Origin: Molossus alvarezi
Lineage: Eukaryota > Chordata > Mammalia > Chiroptera > Molossidae
Reading direction: 5' to 3'
Assembly: GCA_037176705.1 (NCBI GenBank)
Contig: CM073907.1
Coordinates: forward strand, 12,059,001 to 12,123,000
Length of the DNA stretch: 64,000 nucleotides
Below are positions 1-12,236 of the stretch, in pieces. Positions within the stretch are counted from its first letter, which is position 1. Each line of letters starts with the position of its first letter. A program made the translations under genes and the position numbers. The notes beneath the pieces were generated by a model. It was not told where the DNA came from and did not search any database. It worked only from the letters and a program-made list of their open reading frames with translations.

Positions 1-1449
1 TCGCAGGGGAAGTCCTGCCTGTGATACGACCAACACGGACAGGTGCAGAGCGAGGCCCTGGCTCACGGCGTCCTGGGCAGTTAGACAGACCTGGGCAGAG
101 CAAGGACGTGGGCCAGGTAGGGAAACTCACCTGGGCAGAAAGCCCCAGGTGCCCAGCAGGGGGCGGCCCTGGGAGAACAAGGACCTTGCCCCAGGGTGAC
201 CTTGCCTCGCGGAGCATATCACTGTCATGCTGTTCAGACCCCCAGCCCTTCTCCTCCCTAAAGATAACAGTTGTGTTTCTGCTCCAGGCCCAGAAAAACA
301 GCAAAGCCACACAAGGGACGTCGTGGGTGCTGCCTCAGGACCCGCTGCGCTGACGAACGACCCCCGCCCTGGCACCAAGCAATCCGTGCACCACGGCCCT
401 GAAAGACACTGGAAGGCCGAGACATAGTCTACCGAGACCCTCTCCTGAGAGTCCCACCAGCAAGAGAGAGAGAGACGCTCAGGACGAAGGACCCAGTGTG
501 GTTCTCCCCCGGGGCGCACGCCAGCGTCATTCCCTTCCCCCTTCCTCCCTCTAAGGGACCCCGGGAGACTTGCCACCAGGGGAGCAATGGGCAGCAGCAG
601 CTGGTCCCAGGCTAACCCCTGCACCTGTCCCCAAAGCCCCTTTCTCTGACTTCCCAGTGAGCCGGAGCAGCCCCGCCCAGGTCTCCGCCCTTCCTCGGGT
701 CACTGTCCTGAGTGTTTTGCTGCAGCTGATACACGCTTGCTTACTTTGTTACATGTTGTCTCCTGATTGGAATCTCTCCTTCAGGGAGGCAAACGCCGAG
801 GTCTCATCGTCTGGCCGCTAACAGAACCGCCCTGAAGCCTATTCTCAGACAGCTCGTGCCAGGAACCGGGAGGTGTCCTCCTTCCCACCCCACCCACCTT
901 CTTCTGGCAGAAGGCGGTTTTCAGCTCACGAGTCTGGACCCCTACAAGCACCATTACGAAGCAAGGCATACGGACCTGCTCATTCATTCACCCACAGGCC
1001 CTGGCCCACTGAGGCCCTGGGATGGGTTCTGGGAGTACAAGGGTACATGATGGCCTCAGCTAGGGTCTCAGCCAACAGAGGGGGAGGACATAAGACAAAG
1101 TCATGCTGTACTGAGTGCTGGGGAAGGAGCAGAGTGAATCAGGGAGGGCTTCCCGGAGGAGGTGACGTGTGCCTTGAGAGAGGAAAGGTCATGGGCACAG
1201 GCCAGTCTGCTGACAGAACGTGGAGTGTGTGAAGAAACCGAAAGTGAGGAGCTGGCAACCCCATGCTCCCTGTTTGGGGGGGGGGGCATGAGGAGACAGC
1301 TGCAGCCCCCACCCTGGCTTCTGCAGAGGCCCAGGCTGGCCCTTCTGGCTCTGACCCACCTGGAGTGGTGGCAGGAGGAGGCTGAGGGAAGCGTGGGAAG
1401 ATGTGGGTGGTTGAGACCATCAGGGAAAGGAGAGGATAAAAGCATTTCT
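1..1449. other. Intergenic, nothing recognised
   Basis: GC-moderate unique-looking DNA with no splice-bounded exon, RNA gene or recognisable repeat. It probably belongs to the CHSY1-SELENOS spacer by synteny. There is a G-run near 1277-1287. Confidence 0.4.
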
Positions 1450-1689
1450 GCCCTGGCCAGTTTGGCTCAGTGGTTAGAGCATCGGCCTGCGGTACAGAGA
1501 CCTGGGTTCGGTTCCCGCTAAGGGCATGTACCTCAGTTGCAGTTTGTCCCCGGCCCTGGTTGGTCGTGTGGGTGGCAGCCACTCGATGTGTCCCTTTCAC
1601 ATCGATGTTTCTCTCTCTCTCTCCCTCCCACTCTATCTGAACAAAATATGGAAAAATGTCCTCGGGTGAGGATAAATAAAAAACAAAAC
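1450..1689 (+). mobile_element. Ves-type SINE, subgroup A, full length
   Basis: tRNA-like head (GCCCTGGCCAGTTTGGCTCA, then the B-box-like GGTTCGGTTCC), CT-rich middle, and a tail ending TCCTCGGGTGAGGAT plus A-run. Flanked by a short direct repeat around CATTTCT. Subgroup A below means this TCCTCGGGTGAGGAT-tailed form. Confidence 0.92.
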
Positions 1690-4600
1690 ACATTTCTCTC
1701 CAGTTCTGAATGGTAAGGAAATGACTTCCCCTACACACGCTGGACTTCCTACGGCTGGGAAAAAGTCCGTGAAGGCCGTGGTTTCCGATGTCTCGTCCAG
1801 GCTGAGTGGCCATGTGCTCCTAGACGGCCTGGTGGCCCTCGGGCTCCGGGCCTCGTGTCCAGGCCGGACAGACCTGGCTCCCCCAGGGACTTTCAAAATG
1901 AAGTGGTTTTATTTCCTATTCACCAGACAAGTTCCAAAATATGATTGGGATGGCCGCTTCTCGTACTCGTAATGCAATTCTCCCCGTCTCCCTTCCCCGA
2001 AGCAGTTCACAAAGGGGTCTTTGTTCTCTCCACGTTCAAAGTCAGCTGCCCCAGCGGGAAATGATCGGCCATGACCAGGAGGCTGTTTCACCGGCTGTAG
2101 GACCAGAAGCACGGGCTGCACCCCGGTTCCGGCCAGAAGCCGGTGCAAATGGATTTCCCACGTGGGGGAGGCTGGGGAGGCTGGGGAGTGGATGAGGCTC
2201 CACCCTCTGCTGGGTGGGCTTGGTTTCCTCGCCCAGAGAATGCCCTGTCCGTGCACTGGACTAAATCAGAGGTCGGGGGCGGTGCTGAGGGTCTCTGCAT
2301 CGGGTGGGCAGGCTTTGGGGCACCCACACCCCTGTTGCTTGCCCTAGTAAAGGTTCCCCCAGGTCTGATTTTGTTTAAGGAACAAGATTTGTCAATGCAA
2401 GTCTGCAAAAGGCTGCCCTGGATGAGCCCGGAGGCCTCCGGATGCTGGGTCCCAGGAGGCTGTGGAGGTCACAGGCTCAGAGCCGGTCCGCTGTGGCCTC
2501 GAGCAAGGTGGCTGCCCTTCCTGAGCCCCGTCTGTCCCTCCGGGAAGCGGAGTCACTGACGGGAGCTGAGCACAGGGCTGGGGACTGTGATGCCTGCCGT
2601 CAGCCTCGCACGGGTCCGGGCGCTTGCCTGCCTGCGGTGCCCGGGACCCCAGGGTGTCCCTGTCACTGGGAGCAGGAGAGACAGGGGCTGAGCCCCCTGA
2701 GTTTTGTGCTCTGACTCTGTTCTGACCACAGGGGGCGCTGCAGCTGAGTGCCCTACAGTGGGGGCTTGGCTCCCAGCACCCTGGAGGAAACAGCAATCAG
2801 CTAAGTGGGGTGACCCCAAGGTGAGGGAACCCATGGGGACCTTGGTGGCCATCCTCATTGGAGGTCCAGGCCGCAGCCTGGTTGGGGTCCTCAAGACACT
2901 GGCCCTGCGTGGCCTCTCCTCCCTTCCCCATGGACCCCAAAGTTCTCAGCAACAGACCCCAAGGTCCCATAACCCCCCACTTTCCATCTGGCAACAAGAC
3001 AGCCTAGGAATCGGAGAGCGAGGAAGGGACGCGGTGTGTCCCAGCCACCTGCCCTTAGGGTTCGCCTCAGGCCATGGGGAGGGGCTCTTGGAGTGAGACT
3101 GAGGGACACTCCCCCCCCCCCCCCCATTGCAAGGAGCCAGAGCTTCACTGGGAGGCCGGAGGGGCCTATGCAGGGACCGGACTGGGCGAAGTGGGAGGGG
3201 CTTTGGGGAACCGCGTCTAAGCCCCTCCCTCCTGGCCCTTCCTCGGAGGGAGAGGGGGGGGGGGCTGGCTCCTGCTGAGCTTTGTGGGACATGGAAGGAG
3301 ATGGAGAGTCCCCTAGAGATCCAGGACCCCAGAGCCTTCCCGAGCATCGGTCTCAGAGCCTTGCGGGGCAGAAGCCAGGCCCAGACGGAAGCCAGTACGG
3401 AGGCCCCGCGCAGGGGCGGAGCATTCTGGAAAGGGCACTTCCTGTGGCTGCCAGACCCTGGGTGAGTCCTGGGGTCCAGGCTGGGCTGCAGTTGTGCACT
3501 GAGCTGGCTGGTGGCCGTTGGCTCAGGGAGAAGTACTGTGCAGGCGGGAGGTCCACCGAAACCACAGCTTGGGGGAGACCGCTCTATGCACCCCATTGTA
3601 CAGGAAAGCAGCTATTTCTACAATAACGGCTTCCACGACAACAGGAAGGTCACCAGCGGAGTGGCAGGTAATCTCCACAACTGTGGGTCACTGTCCACCC
3701 CAGACACAACACGCTGGGCGAGGCGCGGGCCCATTGTGGGAAGTGCTGTGATCGATCCTCCCATTTTACAGCCAGGAAAACTGAGGCTTGCAAAGCCAGG
3801 GGGCCCAACTACCCTACCCCTGCGGGGCTCTCTTCACATGTGGCCTCCTTTAGAGCTCTTGGCTGTCCATGGTGTCCCCTGGGGAGTCCATGCCTGGACT
3901 CGGGCCCCGGAGATTCTATTGTACTGGCTGGGGTCCCCCCTGGGTATCAGGGGTTCTCGGAGCTCCGCACGTCCTTCCGCGGGCAGCCCAGGTGAGGACC
4001 ACAGCTCGAAAGGAAGCGCCATTGCTGCAAAGGCCCAGCAGGCCCCAGGCCTCCTGCCCGGTGCCCAGTGCCCATGTCCCACCGGTGGCGTCAGCCCTGC
4101 AGGGGACCCAGCCGCGGAGCCTCTGCCCCGTGACTGAGACGCTCTTGTCTTTGCCCCTTGCTGTTGGGACGTTTCCATTCTGATCATTATGGGCACGACT
4201 CGGTGCGTTCAGCAAAGCGGTGCAATTTCTAGAACATTCTGATGACACATGGGGACACCAGGATGGAGTTTGTGGAATCAGGCCTATCTCGGCAAAGTTA
4301 GGGTGTCTGGAGATCCCCTGATAAATGTGGACGTTGTGCGTGAGGAGGAGAGTGGAGGGACCCCCCAAGGACAGCTGAGATGGGGGATGGGGATTGAGCT
4401 GAGCTGGAAGGTTCTGGAACAAAGCAGACACAAAGGGATACTAAGAGTCTAGAAGTCAGAGGCAGAGAGAGCAGGTCCAGGGAAAATCCCAGGGGAGACA
4501 AGACATGAAGGGAGCCCTGAGCGCCACACTGGGAGCTGGCATTTTAGGCTGCCGGTGACACTGCCCCCTGCGGTCAGGGCCAGCACATGACCAGGTGCAG

Positions 4601-5924
4601 CCTGTGTTGGAAAAGCCTCCAATGAGCCGGCTTCGTGCACAGCCAGCTCCAGCATCCTGTGGGTGAGCAGGGCCCAGGGCTGGCCGCCCTACCCAGCACC
4701 CAGCGGCCCTGCTGGGGCCCCAGCAGCTGCTGCGGAGCCTGGAGCCTCCCTCGAAGCTCCGGATATTCCCAAGCTGTTCCTGCCGGCCCTGGCTATCGTT
4801 CAGAGATCTCAGCCAGGACCAAAGACAGCCAGCCACAAAATACATGTCCCTGGGGCCGGAGCACCTGGCCAGCCTGGGCCACACACGGCCCATGGATCCC
4901 GGGCCTTTGTTCCCTGGCCGCACCCGGCCGAGGAGCGTCTGGAGTCGGGCCTCCAGCCCATCCTGAAAAGCTGCTCCGTGAATTGTGCCCGGGGTAATTC
5001 AAAGCGAAGAACACCCAACGCACCAGTGGGCAGAGATAAGGCCCTTGAATGCCAGGGCTGGGCTTTTCAAGATGTTTAGCGGTGTGGATTATTTATTGAG
5101 AGGGATTAGGAAGGAGGGAGGCAGGGAAGAAAGGAAGAACAGTTCATTGAAAACTCTCCCCGCCTCAACATAATAATCACTGTGATTTCCAACGCGCTCT
5201 TCAGCTATGTTGTGAAGCAACCAGGTCCCTGTGACCCTCACTACTATTTTCTTGGACTATGGCAACTAGCGCCTTGACGCCTGGCTTTCCCTAAAAGCGA
5301 CACAGCCACTTAAAAAATTGCATGAATAGTGCCACAATGTCATCCGGACCGTAAGTGACAAACATCGCTGTTACTGTTGCCGTCCACATTTCACAAGCAA
5401 AAAAGGCAGCCGGTGCCAGCACCCCGCCCCCTGCTGCTGTTGCCACTTGGGGCCCCCTCCCCCGCTTCCCCGGGAGGAGCGCAGTCCGACGACCCACTTG
5501 GAAGGCAGTTTTGTGAAAACTGCAAAGTCCGAGCGCGTTTCCTTTTGACCCAGCAACCCCTCCTCTGGGACTTTCCCTCCAGGCTCACCCTTACCAGATG
5601 ACACTTAGACGAGGTTACTCTTCGCCACGTGCTGGTAAGAGATCGGATCCCAGTGCCCCTTGGAGAGGAAGGGAGAGGGCTGAACGAAATACCTTCCAGA
5701 ATGAAATAGGCTGCAGGAGCAGACAGCGCGGTGGCAGGCTCCCCCTGCTGGGGAGAAAGGGGACTGCAGGCGGTGGAACCGGAAGCGGCGCGCGCTGCTG
5801 GTGGCTTTATAATGAAACATCACAAGGGCGCACAGAAATAAAAGCGAAACCTTCAAAGTCTGGCTGGAAGGAAAGACCTGAACGAGATTCCCCAATGGAC
5901 CATGCAAAATAGCCACCTGACTTT
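1690..5924. other. Intergenic, GC-rich, one old MIR piece
   Basis: No gene is supported. A MIR-like segment lies at about 3740-3800 (CCATTTTACAG...GAAAACTGAGGC). Homopolymer C and G runs occur near 3111-3126 and 3253-3263. The remainder is unique-looking. Confidence 0.4.
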
Positions 5925-6142
5925 ATGTGTGTGTATATATATATTTTTAATTGATTTTTTAGAAAGAGAAAGGGGGGAGAGATAGAAACATTGATGGGAA
6001 AGCAACATGGATCAGCTGCCTCCTGCATGCCCCCCACTGGGGATCGAACCTGCAACCCGGGCATGTGCCCTGACCCAGAATCAACCGGGACCTCTCAGGC
6101 CATGGGCGATGCCCAATCCACCAAGCCACACCAGCTCGGCCT
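5925..6142 (-). mobile_element. SINE, subgroup B, first of a stack
   Basis: Reverse orientation; the head ends at 6142 and the tail lies in TA-rich DNA. Subgroup B below means the form with GGTGTGGCTCAGTGG and CCCAGTGGGGGGCGTGCAGG. Flanked by CCTGACTT at about 5916 and 6143. Confidence 0.88.
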
Positions 6143-6150
6143 CCTGACTT

Positions 6151-6389
6151 TTTTCTTTTTAAACATTTTTATTTAATAATTTTTAAAATCTAATCCTCAT
6201 TCGAGGATAGTTTACCATTTATCTTCAAATAGAGTGGGAGGGGGAGAGACATCAACTGGTTGCCTCCTGAACGACCCCGAGGGCTGAGGACCAAACTGCA
6301 ACTGAGGTACGTGCCCTTGACCAGAATCGAACCCGAGACTCTTTGGTCTGCGGGCCTACGCTCTAACCCCTGAGCAAACCGGCCAGGGC
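6151..6389 (-). mobile_element. SINE, subgroup A (diverged), second of a stack
   Basis: Reverse SINE with degraded TCCTCATTCGAGGATA tail and head ending AACCGGCCAGGGC. CCTGACTT flanks both sides (6143-6150 and 6389-6396). Confidence 0.88.
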
Positions 6390-6396
6390 CTGACTT

Positions 6397-6487
6397 TTTT
6401 TTTGGTACGTGCCTCTAACGGGAACCGAACCCAAGACTCTCTGGTCCGCAGGCCGACGGTCCAACTGTTGAACCAAACCAGCCAGGA
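6397..6487 (-). mobile_element. Head-only short SINE, third of a stack
   Basis: Only the tRNA-like head is present, from GGTACGTGCC to AACCAGCCAGGA. A T-run sits immediately at its 3' end (the A-tail, reversed). Flanked by CCTGACTT at 6389 and 6488. Confidence 0.8.
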
Positions 6488-6495
6488 CCTGACTT

Positions 6496-7318
6496 CTTTT
6501 TAATGATGTGATTCTATTATCTATCTAACCCTTCCCTAAAAGTACCCGTTTCCCACCGGTTGAAGCCCAGCCCTAACATCAGGAGCAGAACTGTGGTCTC
6601 CGAGGCTATAGATTCTCCCTGACAGCTCGTCTGGTGCAACTACGGTTGAACAGAAGTGGAAAGAGGCCCCGTGAGTTCCTGCAGCAGGAAGGCAGCACCA
6701 GCCTTCTCAAAGCATCACAGTGCTGATGTTCCTTCAGAATCGATTTCTCCTTTTGTTTTATACTTGCTCCTCCCTGCACTTTATTCTTGGAGCTTTCCTA
6801 ATTTCAGGGCCTCGTGCCATTTTTTAAAAAACCCTTAAACATATAAAAGAAAAAACACTTTTCAACCTGTCTTTCCTTAGACTTGTAGTCCACAGAGGGC
6901 TCAAGGCTCTAGAACTTTGTGACAATGGTGCCCTCTTGTGGTTCATAGCTGTTCCTGTTCAGTGGAAGAGTCTCTTCTTGGGACCAAAAAAAGTAATGAT
7001 CAGATATTTTATTTTCTGGTTGACAACAACCTATTTCTAATTACCACCTTTACCAGCATTTTCCAAGGTGACATCGTGGCCCTGGATTTTTGGCTCATTA
7101 GCTGGTGACACTGTTAAATGAGAGGACTTGAACTAAAAATGGTCAGCCAGAATCTTGAAACTGAATGAGAATCTGGGGGAGGTGGGGCTAGACTCCATAG
7201 GCTGAACAAGCACCCCAGGTGATCCTGACACCCAAATAGGTTTGAGGGTCACAGCTGCCTGTTCTCAGCTGGGAAATGGATCAATTTCCCCTGCAGATAA
7301 AAAGTATCAGCCAGTTTA
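6496..7318. other. Intergenic, nothing recognised
   Basis: AT-richer DNA without exon or repeat signal that I can name. Confidence 0.35.
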
Positions 7319-7519
7319 GTCCAGCTGGTGTGGTTCAGTGGATTGAGCAGCGTCCCATGGACTGAGAGGTCCTTGTTTGATTCCTGTCAGGGCACATGCC
7401 TGGGTTGTAGGCTGGATTCCCAATAGGGGGCGTGTAGGAGACATCCAATCGATGTCTCTATCTCTCTTTCCCTTCCTCTCTCTCTAAAAAAAATCAGTAA
7501 AAACATTTTTTTAAAAGGA
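7319..7519 (+). mobile_element. SINE, subgroup B
   Basis: Head CCAGCTGGTGTGGTTCAGTG, B-box region, CCCAATAGGGGGCG, CT-rich 3' part and A-tail. A 19-bp target duplication with two mismatches (7300-7318 and 7520-7538, core CCAGTTTA) is clear. Confidence 0.92.
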
Positions 7520-7538
7520 AAAGTATTATCCAGTTTAT

Positions 7539-7757
7539 TTTTTTTCTTAATTCCTCACCCAAGGATACTTTTTATTTATCACTAGATAGAGTGGAAGGGA
7601 GGGAGAGAGAGAAACAAGGAGGTGATAGAACCGCATCAACTGGTTGACTGGTTGCCTCCCGTAGGACCAGACCAGGGCTGGGGATGAACCGTGCCCTTGA
7701 CCAGAATCGAACCCTCAACTCATTGGTCTGAGGGCTGATGCTCTAACCAGCCAGGGC
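7539..7757 (-). mobile_element. SINE, subgroup A, diverged
   Basis: Reverse element with tail CCTCACCCAAGGAT and head ending CTCTAACCAGCCAGGGC. It directly abuts the target duplication of the previous SINE. Confidence 0.88.
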
Positions 7758-7917
7758 GTATCACCCGGGTTAAACTGATCGTTATGGTCATAGATACTGT
7801 GGAGAATGTTTTGTCCACTTGCCAATCACAGAGCTCAGCACAGCTGGCTGAGTTCACACTGGAGGGGCTGCCTAAGGCCTTGGGGCAGAAGTTTGAGGTC
7901 TTTGCAACTCCACTCTA

Positions 7918-8183
7918 TTTTTTTTATTTATTTTACTTTCTTTTTATCCTCACCTGAGGACATTTTTTCCATTTTTTGTTCAGATAGAGTGGGAGGGAGA
8001 CAGAGGAAGAAAGAGAGAGAGAAACATCGCCGTGAAGGGACACATCGAGTGGCTGCCACCCGCACGACCAACCAGGGCCGGGGACAAACTGCAACCGAGG
8101 TACGCGCCCTTAGTGGGAACCGAACCCGGGTCTCTCTGGACCTCAGGCCGACGCTCTAACCGCTGAGCCAAACCCGCCAGGGC
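7918..8183 (-). mobile_element. SINE, subgroup A
   Basis: Full-length reverse element. Target duplication GCAACTCCACTCTA / GCAACTGCACTCTA at 7904-7917 and 8184-8197. Confidence 0.92.
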
Positions 8184-8197
8184 TGCAACTGCACTCT

Positions 8198-9335
8198 AAA
8201 TGCCACCTTGCATTTGTTTGCAGTCATAGGAACTGTCAGTGACAAAGCTGCCTGCACCCAATGTTTGCCTTGCTTGTGTATCCCCAAGAAAGACCCCAGT
8301 CCCCACCCACACCTGAACTCAGAGAGCACTTTGAAAATGTGCCCTCCCCCGTAGCAAAAGGAAGGGAAGTCTCCGGTAACGTGATTTTCTTACCGCGAAG
8401 TGGCCTTAAGATCCAAGTGGCCCTGGTGTTCAGCTGCTGCCGGACACGGTGGTTCAACGGGAGGAAATTCTACCGAACTAATCTAATGTCCTTTCTTCTG
8501 TACAGTTCCTGGGGTTCATGACGTTTTCCGATCAATGCTTTATTTGGTGAAATGAGAAACGAACGTGTGTGCTGTTTGGTAAATGGGAGCATGGGCCTTT
8601 CCCCAGCTCCAAGTCCCTCCCACCTGTGGGAATACAGGGAGGGCCATGCCTAAGGGGACAGAGACCTTGGGAGCCGGGCCAACTCTCACTGAGAAAGGCC
8701 AAAGAGAACCTGCTTCTAGATAGGAGCCTGGGTTGTCACCAGTGTTTTGCCCTCACACAGTCGCTCGAGGGCATGTCCTTAGCCCCCTGCATGCTGTTTT
8801 GCTTTGTTTTCTGCGTTCGATAAAACCTTGTGCTTGGAAAGTCTGGGTTTCGGTCAAGTGATGGCACCGGCTGGCGCCCCCGTGCGGCCTGGGATGGGAG
8901 TTGCTGAAAACTTCACCGGTCGGCCTCCAGGGGCGTGCACGTGTCTTTGCATAACAAATGCATTTTACTCCTAGATTTTAGTGACATTGAGGCCACCGCC
9001 CCAGTTACAACAGGGTGGACATCAAAAGCAGGGGCGAGAAGCTCTGTTAGTTGGGCTCAGACTGGGGAGCCATCTGGAGGATATTTCAGGCCCAAGCCAC
9101 CTCTGCTTTTTAATGTGTCAAATGTCGTGATGTCAAGAGAGCCAAAGCGACAGAGACTCAAGGACTCCACGGAGAGCTCCAGTCCTGCACCAGGGCCACC
9201 TGTGCCACCAGGGTCCTGCCAGGGGACAGAACCCTCGCCAGAGACATTCAACAGAGAGGATTTTAAGGACAGTTTTCTTGCGGTCTGATTTGTAGGCAAT
9301 ACTTTGCTACAGTGACAGTGTCTACCCTGTGAAAA
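8198..9335. other. Intergenic, nothing recognised
   Basis: No exon-like signal. An ORF of 117 codons at 8935-9288 has no recognisable domain or splice context and is not called. Confidence 0.35.
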
Positions 9336-9339
9336 CCAC

Positions 9340-9725
9340 CACCACTGCTGTGTTCTGAAGCTTTGTGTCCCCTTGTGTTGAAATCCTAACCCCCGAAGGC
9401 CATGGAATTAGGTGGCGGGCTTGGGAGGTGGTTAGGTCATGATGGTGGAGCACTAATGAGTGGGGTGGGATTCGTGCTCTAGGAAGACCCCAGAAAGCAA
9501 GCCTGCTGTCTCGCCTCCCCCACACCCTGCCATGTGAACAGAAGGTGGCTGTCATTTGTAACCAGAAAGAGGTTCTTTCCAGGACCGGACCATGCCGGCC
9601 TCCTGCTCTCAGACTTCCAACCTCCAGAACCGTGAGAAATAGTGCTGTTTTTACCAGCTCCATAGTCTATAGCAGTTTGGTACAGAAACCTGAACCAAGT
9701 AAGACACCAGAGGGACTGGAGTCAG
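9340..9725 (+). mobile_element. ERVL-MaLR LTR (MST/MLT-like), solo
   Basis: Matches the familiar MaLR LTR order: TTGAAATCCTAACCCC, GGAGGTGGTTAGGTCATGA, CCATGTGAACA, then CTTCCAACCTCCAGAACCGT and GAGAAATA, ending near AGTAAGACACCAGAG. No internal retroviral genes are seen. Old and degraded. Confidence 0.8.
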
Positions 9726-9829
9726 GAGGATCTGACCCCAGGATGTCGCAAGGCAGATGCAGGAGAAAGAATATATCAGAGAGCGGAGATTTACAGACTG
9801 TGCTGTTCATGTTGTAGCTAAGAAATCTT

Positions 9830-10318
9830 TGCCTAAATCAAGATTCACAGATGGTTTTTTTTTTTACGTTTCCTTCCAGAATTTTGACGTTTTGTATTTA
9901 GACCTGTGAACTATTTAGAGTTCATTTTTGTAAGAGAGGTGGACCAAAGTTTATATTTTCTCATATGGAGATCAAATTTTCTCAGCACCATTTACTGACA
10001 AAGACTGTCTTTTCTCCACTGAATTGCATCTGCAACTTTATAAAAACCAGCTTTGCATAATCGTGCTGGCCTATTTTCCCAGCTTTCTGTTGCATATTCC
10101 ATAATGTTTGTGAGAATATCAGATAATGCAATGTTTTGCAGCATACATCCACAGATATTCTTTTGCACACCTTTTGTGTTTCTGGAAGGGGAGCTGTGTG
10201 TGTACCTTTAAATTCTGATATCTCCAAATTGCTTTCTGTAGAGGTTGTACTAACATACATTCCCGTCAACAATGTGTGAGATTTGAGAGCGTCTGGTCCC
10301 TTGTCCATGTTAGTAAGC
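9830..10318 (-). mobile_element. Old L1 ORF2 fragment, antisense
   Basis: Contains the recognisable L1 order CCAGAATTTTGACGTTTTG, TTTTCTCAGCACCATTTACTG and GACTGTCTTTTCTCCACTG. Frame-broken. Confidence 0.7.
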
Positions 10319-10380
10319 TTTTAAAAATTTATTTTATTTATTTCTATTTTTTAAAACTTATCTTTATTGTTGAATGTAAT

Positions 10381-10615
10381 TTTTTATTTTATCCTCACCC
10401 GAGGACATTTTTCTATTTTTTGTTCAGATAGAGTAGGAGGGAGAGAGAGAGAGAAACATCGTCGTGAAAGGGACACATCGAGTGGCTGCCTCCCGCAAGA
10501 CCCAACCAGGGCCGGGGACAAACTGCAACCGAGGTACGTGCCCTTAGCGGGAACCGAACCCGGGTCTCTAGACCGCAGGTCAACGCTCTAACCGCTGAGC
10601 CAAACCGGCCAGGGC
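10381..10615 (-). mobile_element. SINE, subgroup A, inserted in the LINE 3' end
   Basis: Full-length reverse element splitting the 3' end of the HAL1-like element. Duplicated target ATTGTTGAATGTA / ATTGCTGAATGTG. Confidence 0.92.
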
Positions 10616-11276
10616 TATTGCTGAATGTGTTACAGATGTTCCTCATTTTCCCCGCATTGACCCCCCTCCTCCCCACTCCCACCCCCCTCCTGCCTTTTCC
10701 CACACTATTGTCTGTGTCCATTGGTTATGCACAGAAGTTCTTTGGTTTATTTCTTCCCACCCCCCAACCCCCCTTCCCTTTGAGGTTTGTCAGTCTAGCA
10801 ACCAATTTGTACTTCTTAACCCCTTCACCTTTTTCACCCATTCCCCCAACCCCCCTCCCATCTGGCAACCAACAAAATGTTCTCTGTATCTATGAGAATG
10901 CTTCTGTTCTGCCTGTTCATTTTGTTTGTAGAGTCAATTGTCACTAGATATGTATTCATTGCCATTTTGTTCATATTTTTGATCTTCTTTTTCGTCAAGA
11001 AGACCCTTCAACATTTCATATAATACTGGTTTGGTGGTGATGAACTTCTTTAGCTTTTTCTTGTCTGGGAAACTATATGGCCATCGATTCTAAATGACAG
11101 CTTTGCAGGATAAAGTAATCTTGGTTGTAGCTTCTTGCTTTTCATCCCTCTGAATATTTCTTGCCACTCCCTTCTGGCCTGCAAAGTTTCTTTTGAGAAA
11201 TCAGCTGACAGTCTTATGGTAGCTCCCTTGTAGGTAACTGTTTTTCTCTTGCTGCTGTTAAGAGTCTCTCTTTGTC

Positions 11277-12236
11277 TTAAACCTTTTGCATTTTGATGAT
11301 GATGTGTCTTGGTGTGGGCCTCTTGGGGTTCATCTTGTTTGGGACTCTCTGTGCTTTCTGGACTTGTATGTCTGTTTCCTTCACCAAGTTAGGGAAGTTT
11401 TCTGTCATTATTGTTTCAAATGGGTTTTCAATTTCTTGTTCTCTATGCAGCGGTAAGAAAGAAAGATCTCTTATCCTTTGAGAAGACATGGAGGGACCTG
11501 GAAAGTATTATCCTAAGTGAAAGAAGCCAAGCAGAAAAAGACAAATACCACATGATCTCACTTACATACGGAATATAATGAACATAACAGTCTGAGGAAT
11601 ACAGTAGACCCAGAAACATGCAAGTAGGGCACAGACTGACATCCCTCAGAAGAGGGGGTGGGGGGAGGGAAGAGATAAACCACAGAACTTATATGCATGT
11701 ATGCATGACCAATGGACATGGACAACTAAGCCGGGGACGGGGTGGGGGTGGGATGGGGAGGGGGTGCCAATGGGGTAAAAAAGGTAAAATATCTGTAACA
11801 ATCTCTTGTTCTCGCTCTTCTCCTTCTGGCACCCCCAAGATGCGAATGTTTGCACACTTGAAGTTGTCCCAGAGGCTCCTTACACTATCCTCATTTTTTT
11901 TTTTTATTCTTTTTTCTTTTTGCTGTTCTGGTTGAGTGTTTTTGCTTCCTTATATTCCAAATCGATGGTTTGCTTCTTGGCTTTACCTACTCTCCTATTG
12001 AATCTCTGTACATTATTCTTTATTTCAGTTAGTGCCTCCTTCATTTCTGACTGGTCCTTTTTTATGCTCTTGAGGCCCTCACTAAGTTCACTGAGGTTCC
12101 CACTAAGTTCATTGAGCATCCTTATAAGCAGTGTTTTGAACTCAGCATCTGTTAGGTTGCGTATCTCCATTTCGCTTAGTTCTTTTCCTGGAGTTTTGTT
12201 CTGTTCTTTCACTTGGGACCTGTTTCTTTGTCTCAT
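11277..12236 (-). pseudogene. L1 ORF1p-like pseudogene inside the HAL1-like element
   Basis: Two open pieces, 12236-11904 (110 codons, N-terminal coiled coil) and 11489-11277 (70 codons, RNA-recognition part). They are separated by a foreign L1 3'-UTR insert and stops. ORF1p is the RNA-binding nucleocapsid-like protein of LINE-1. Not functional here. Confidence 0.75.
11450..11803 (+). mobile_element. L1 3'-end fragment inserted into ORF1
   Basis: Sense-strand L1 3' region (AAAAAGACAAATACCACATG, ATCTCACTTACATA, then a G-rich 3' UTR ending in ATCTGTAACA). Flanking copies of TCTTGTTCTC at about 11,433 and 11,803 look like the target duplication. Confidence 0.7.
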
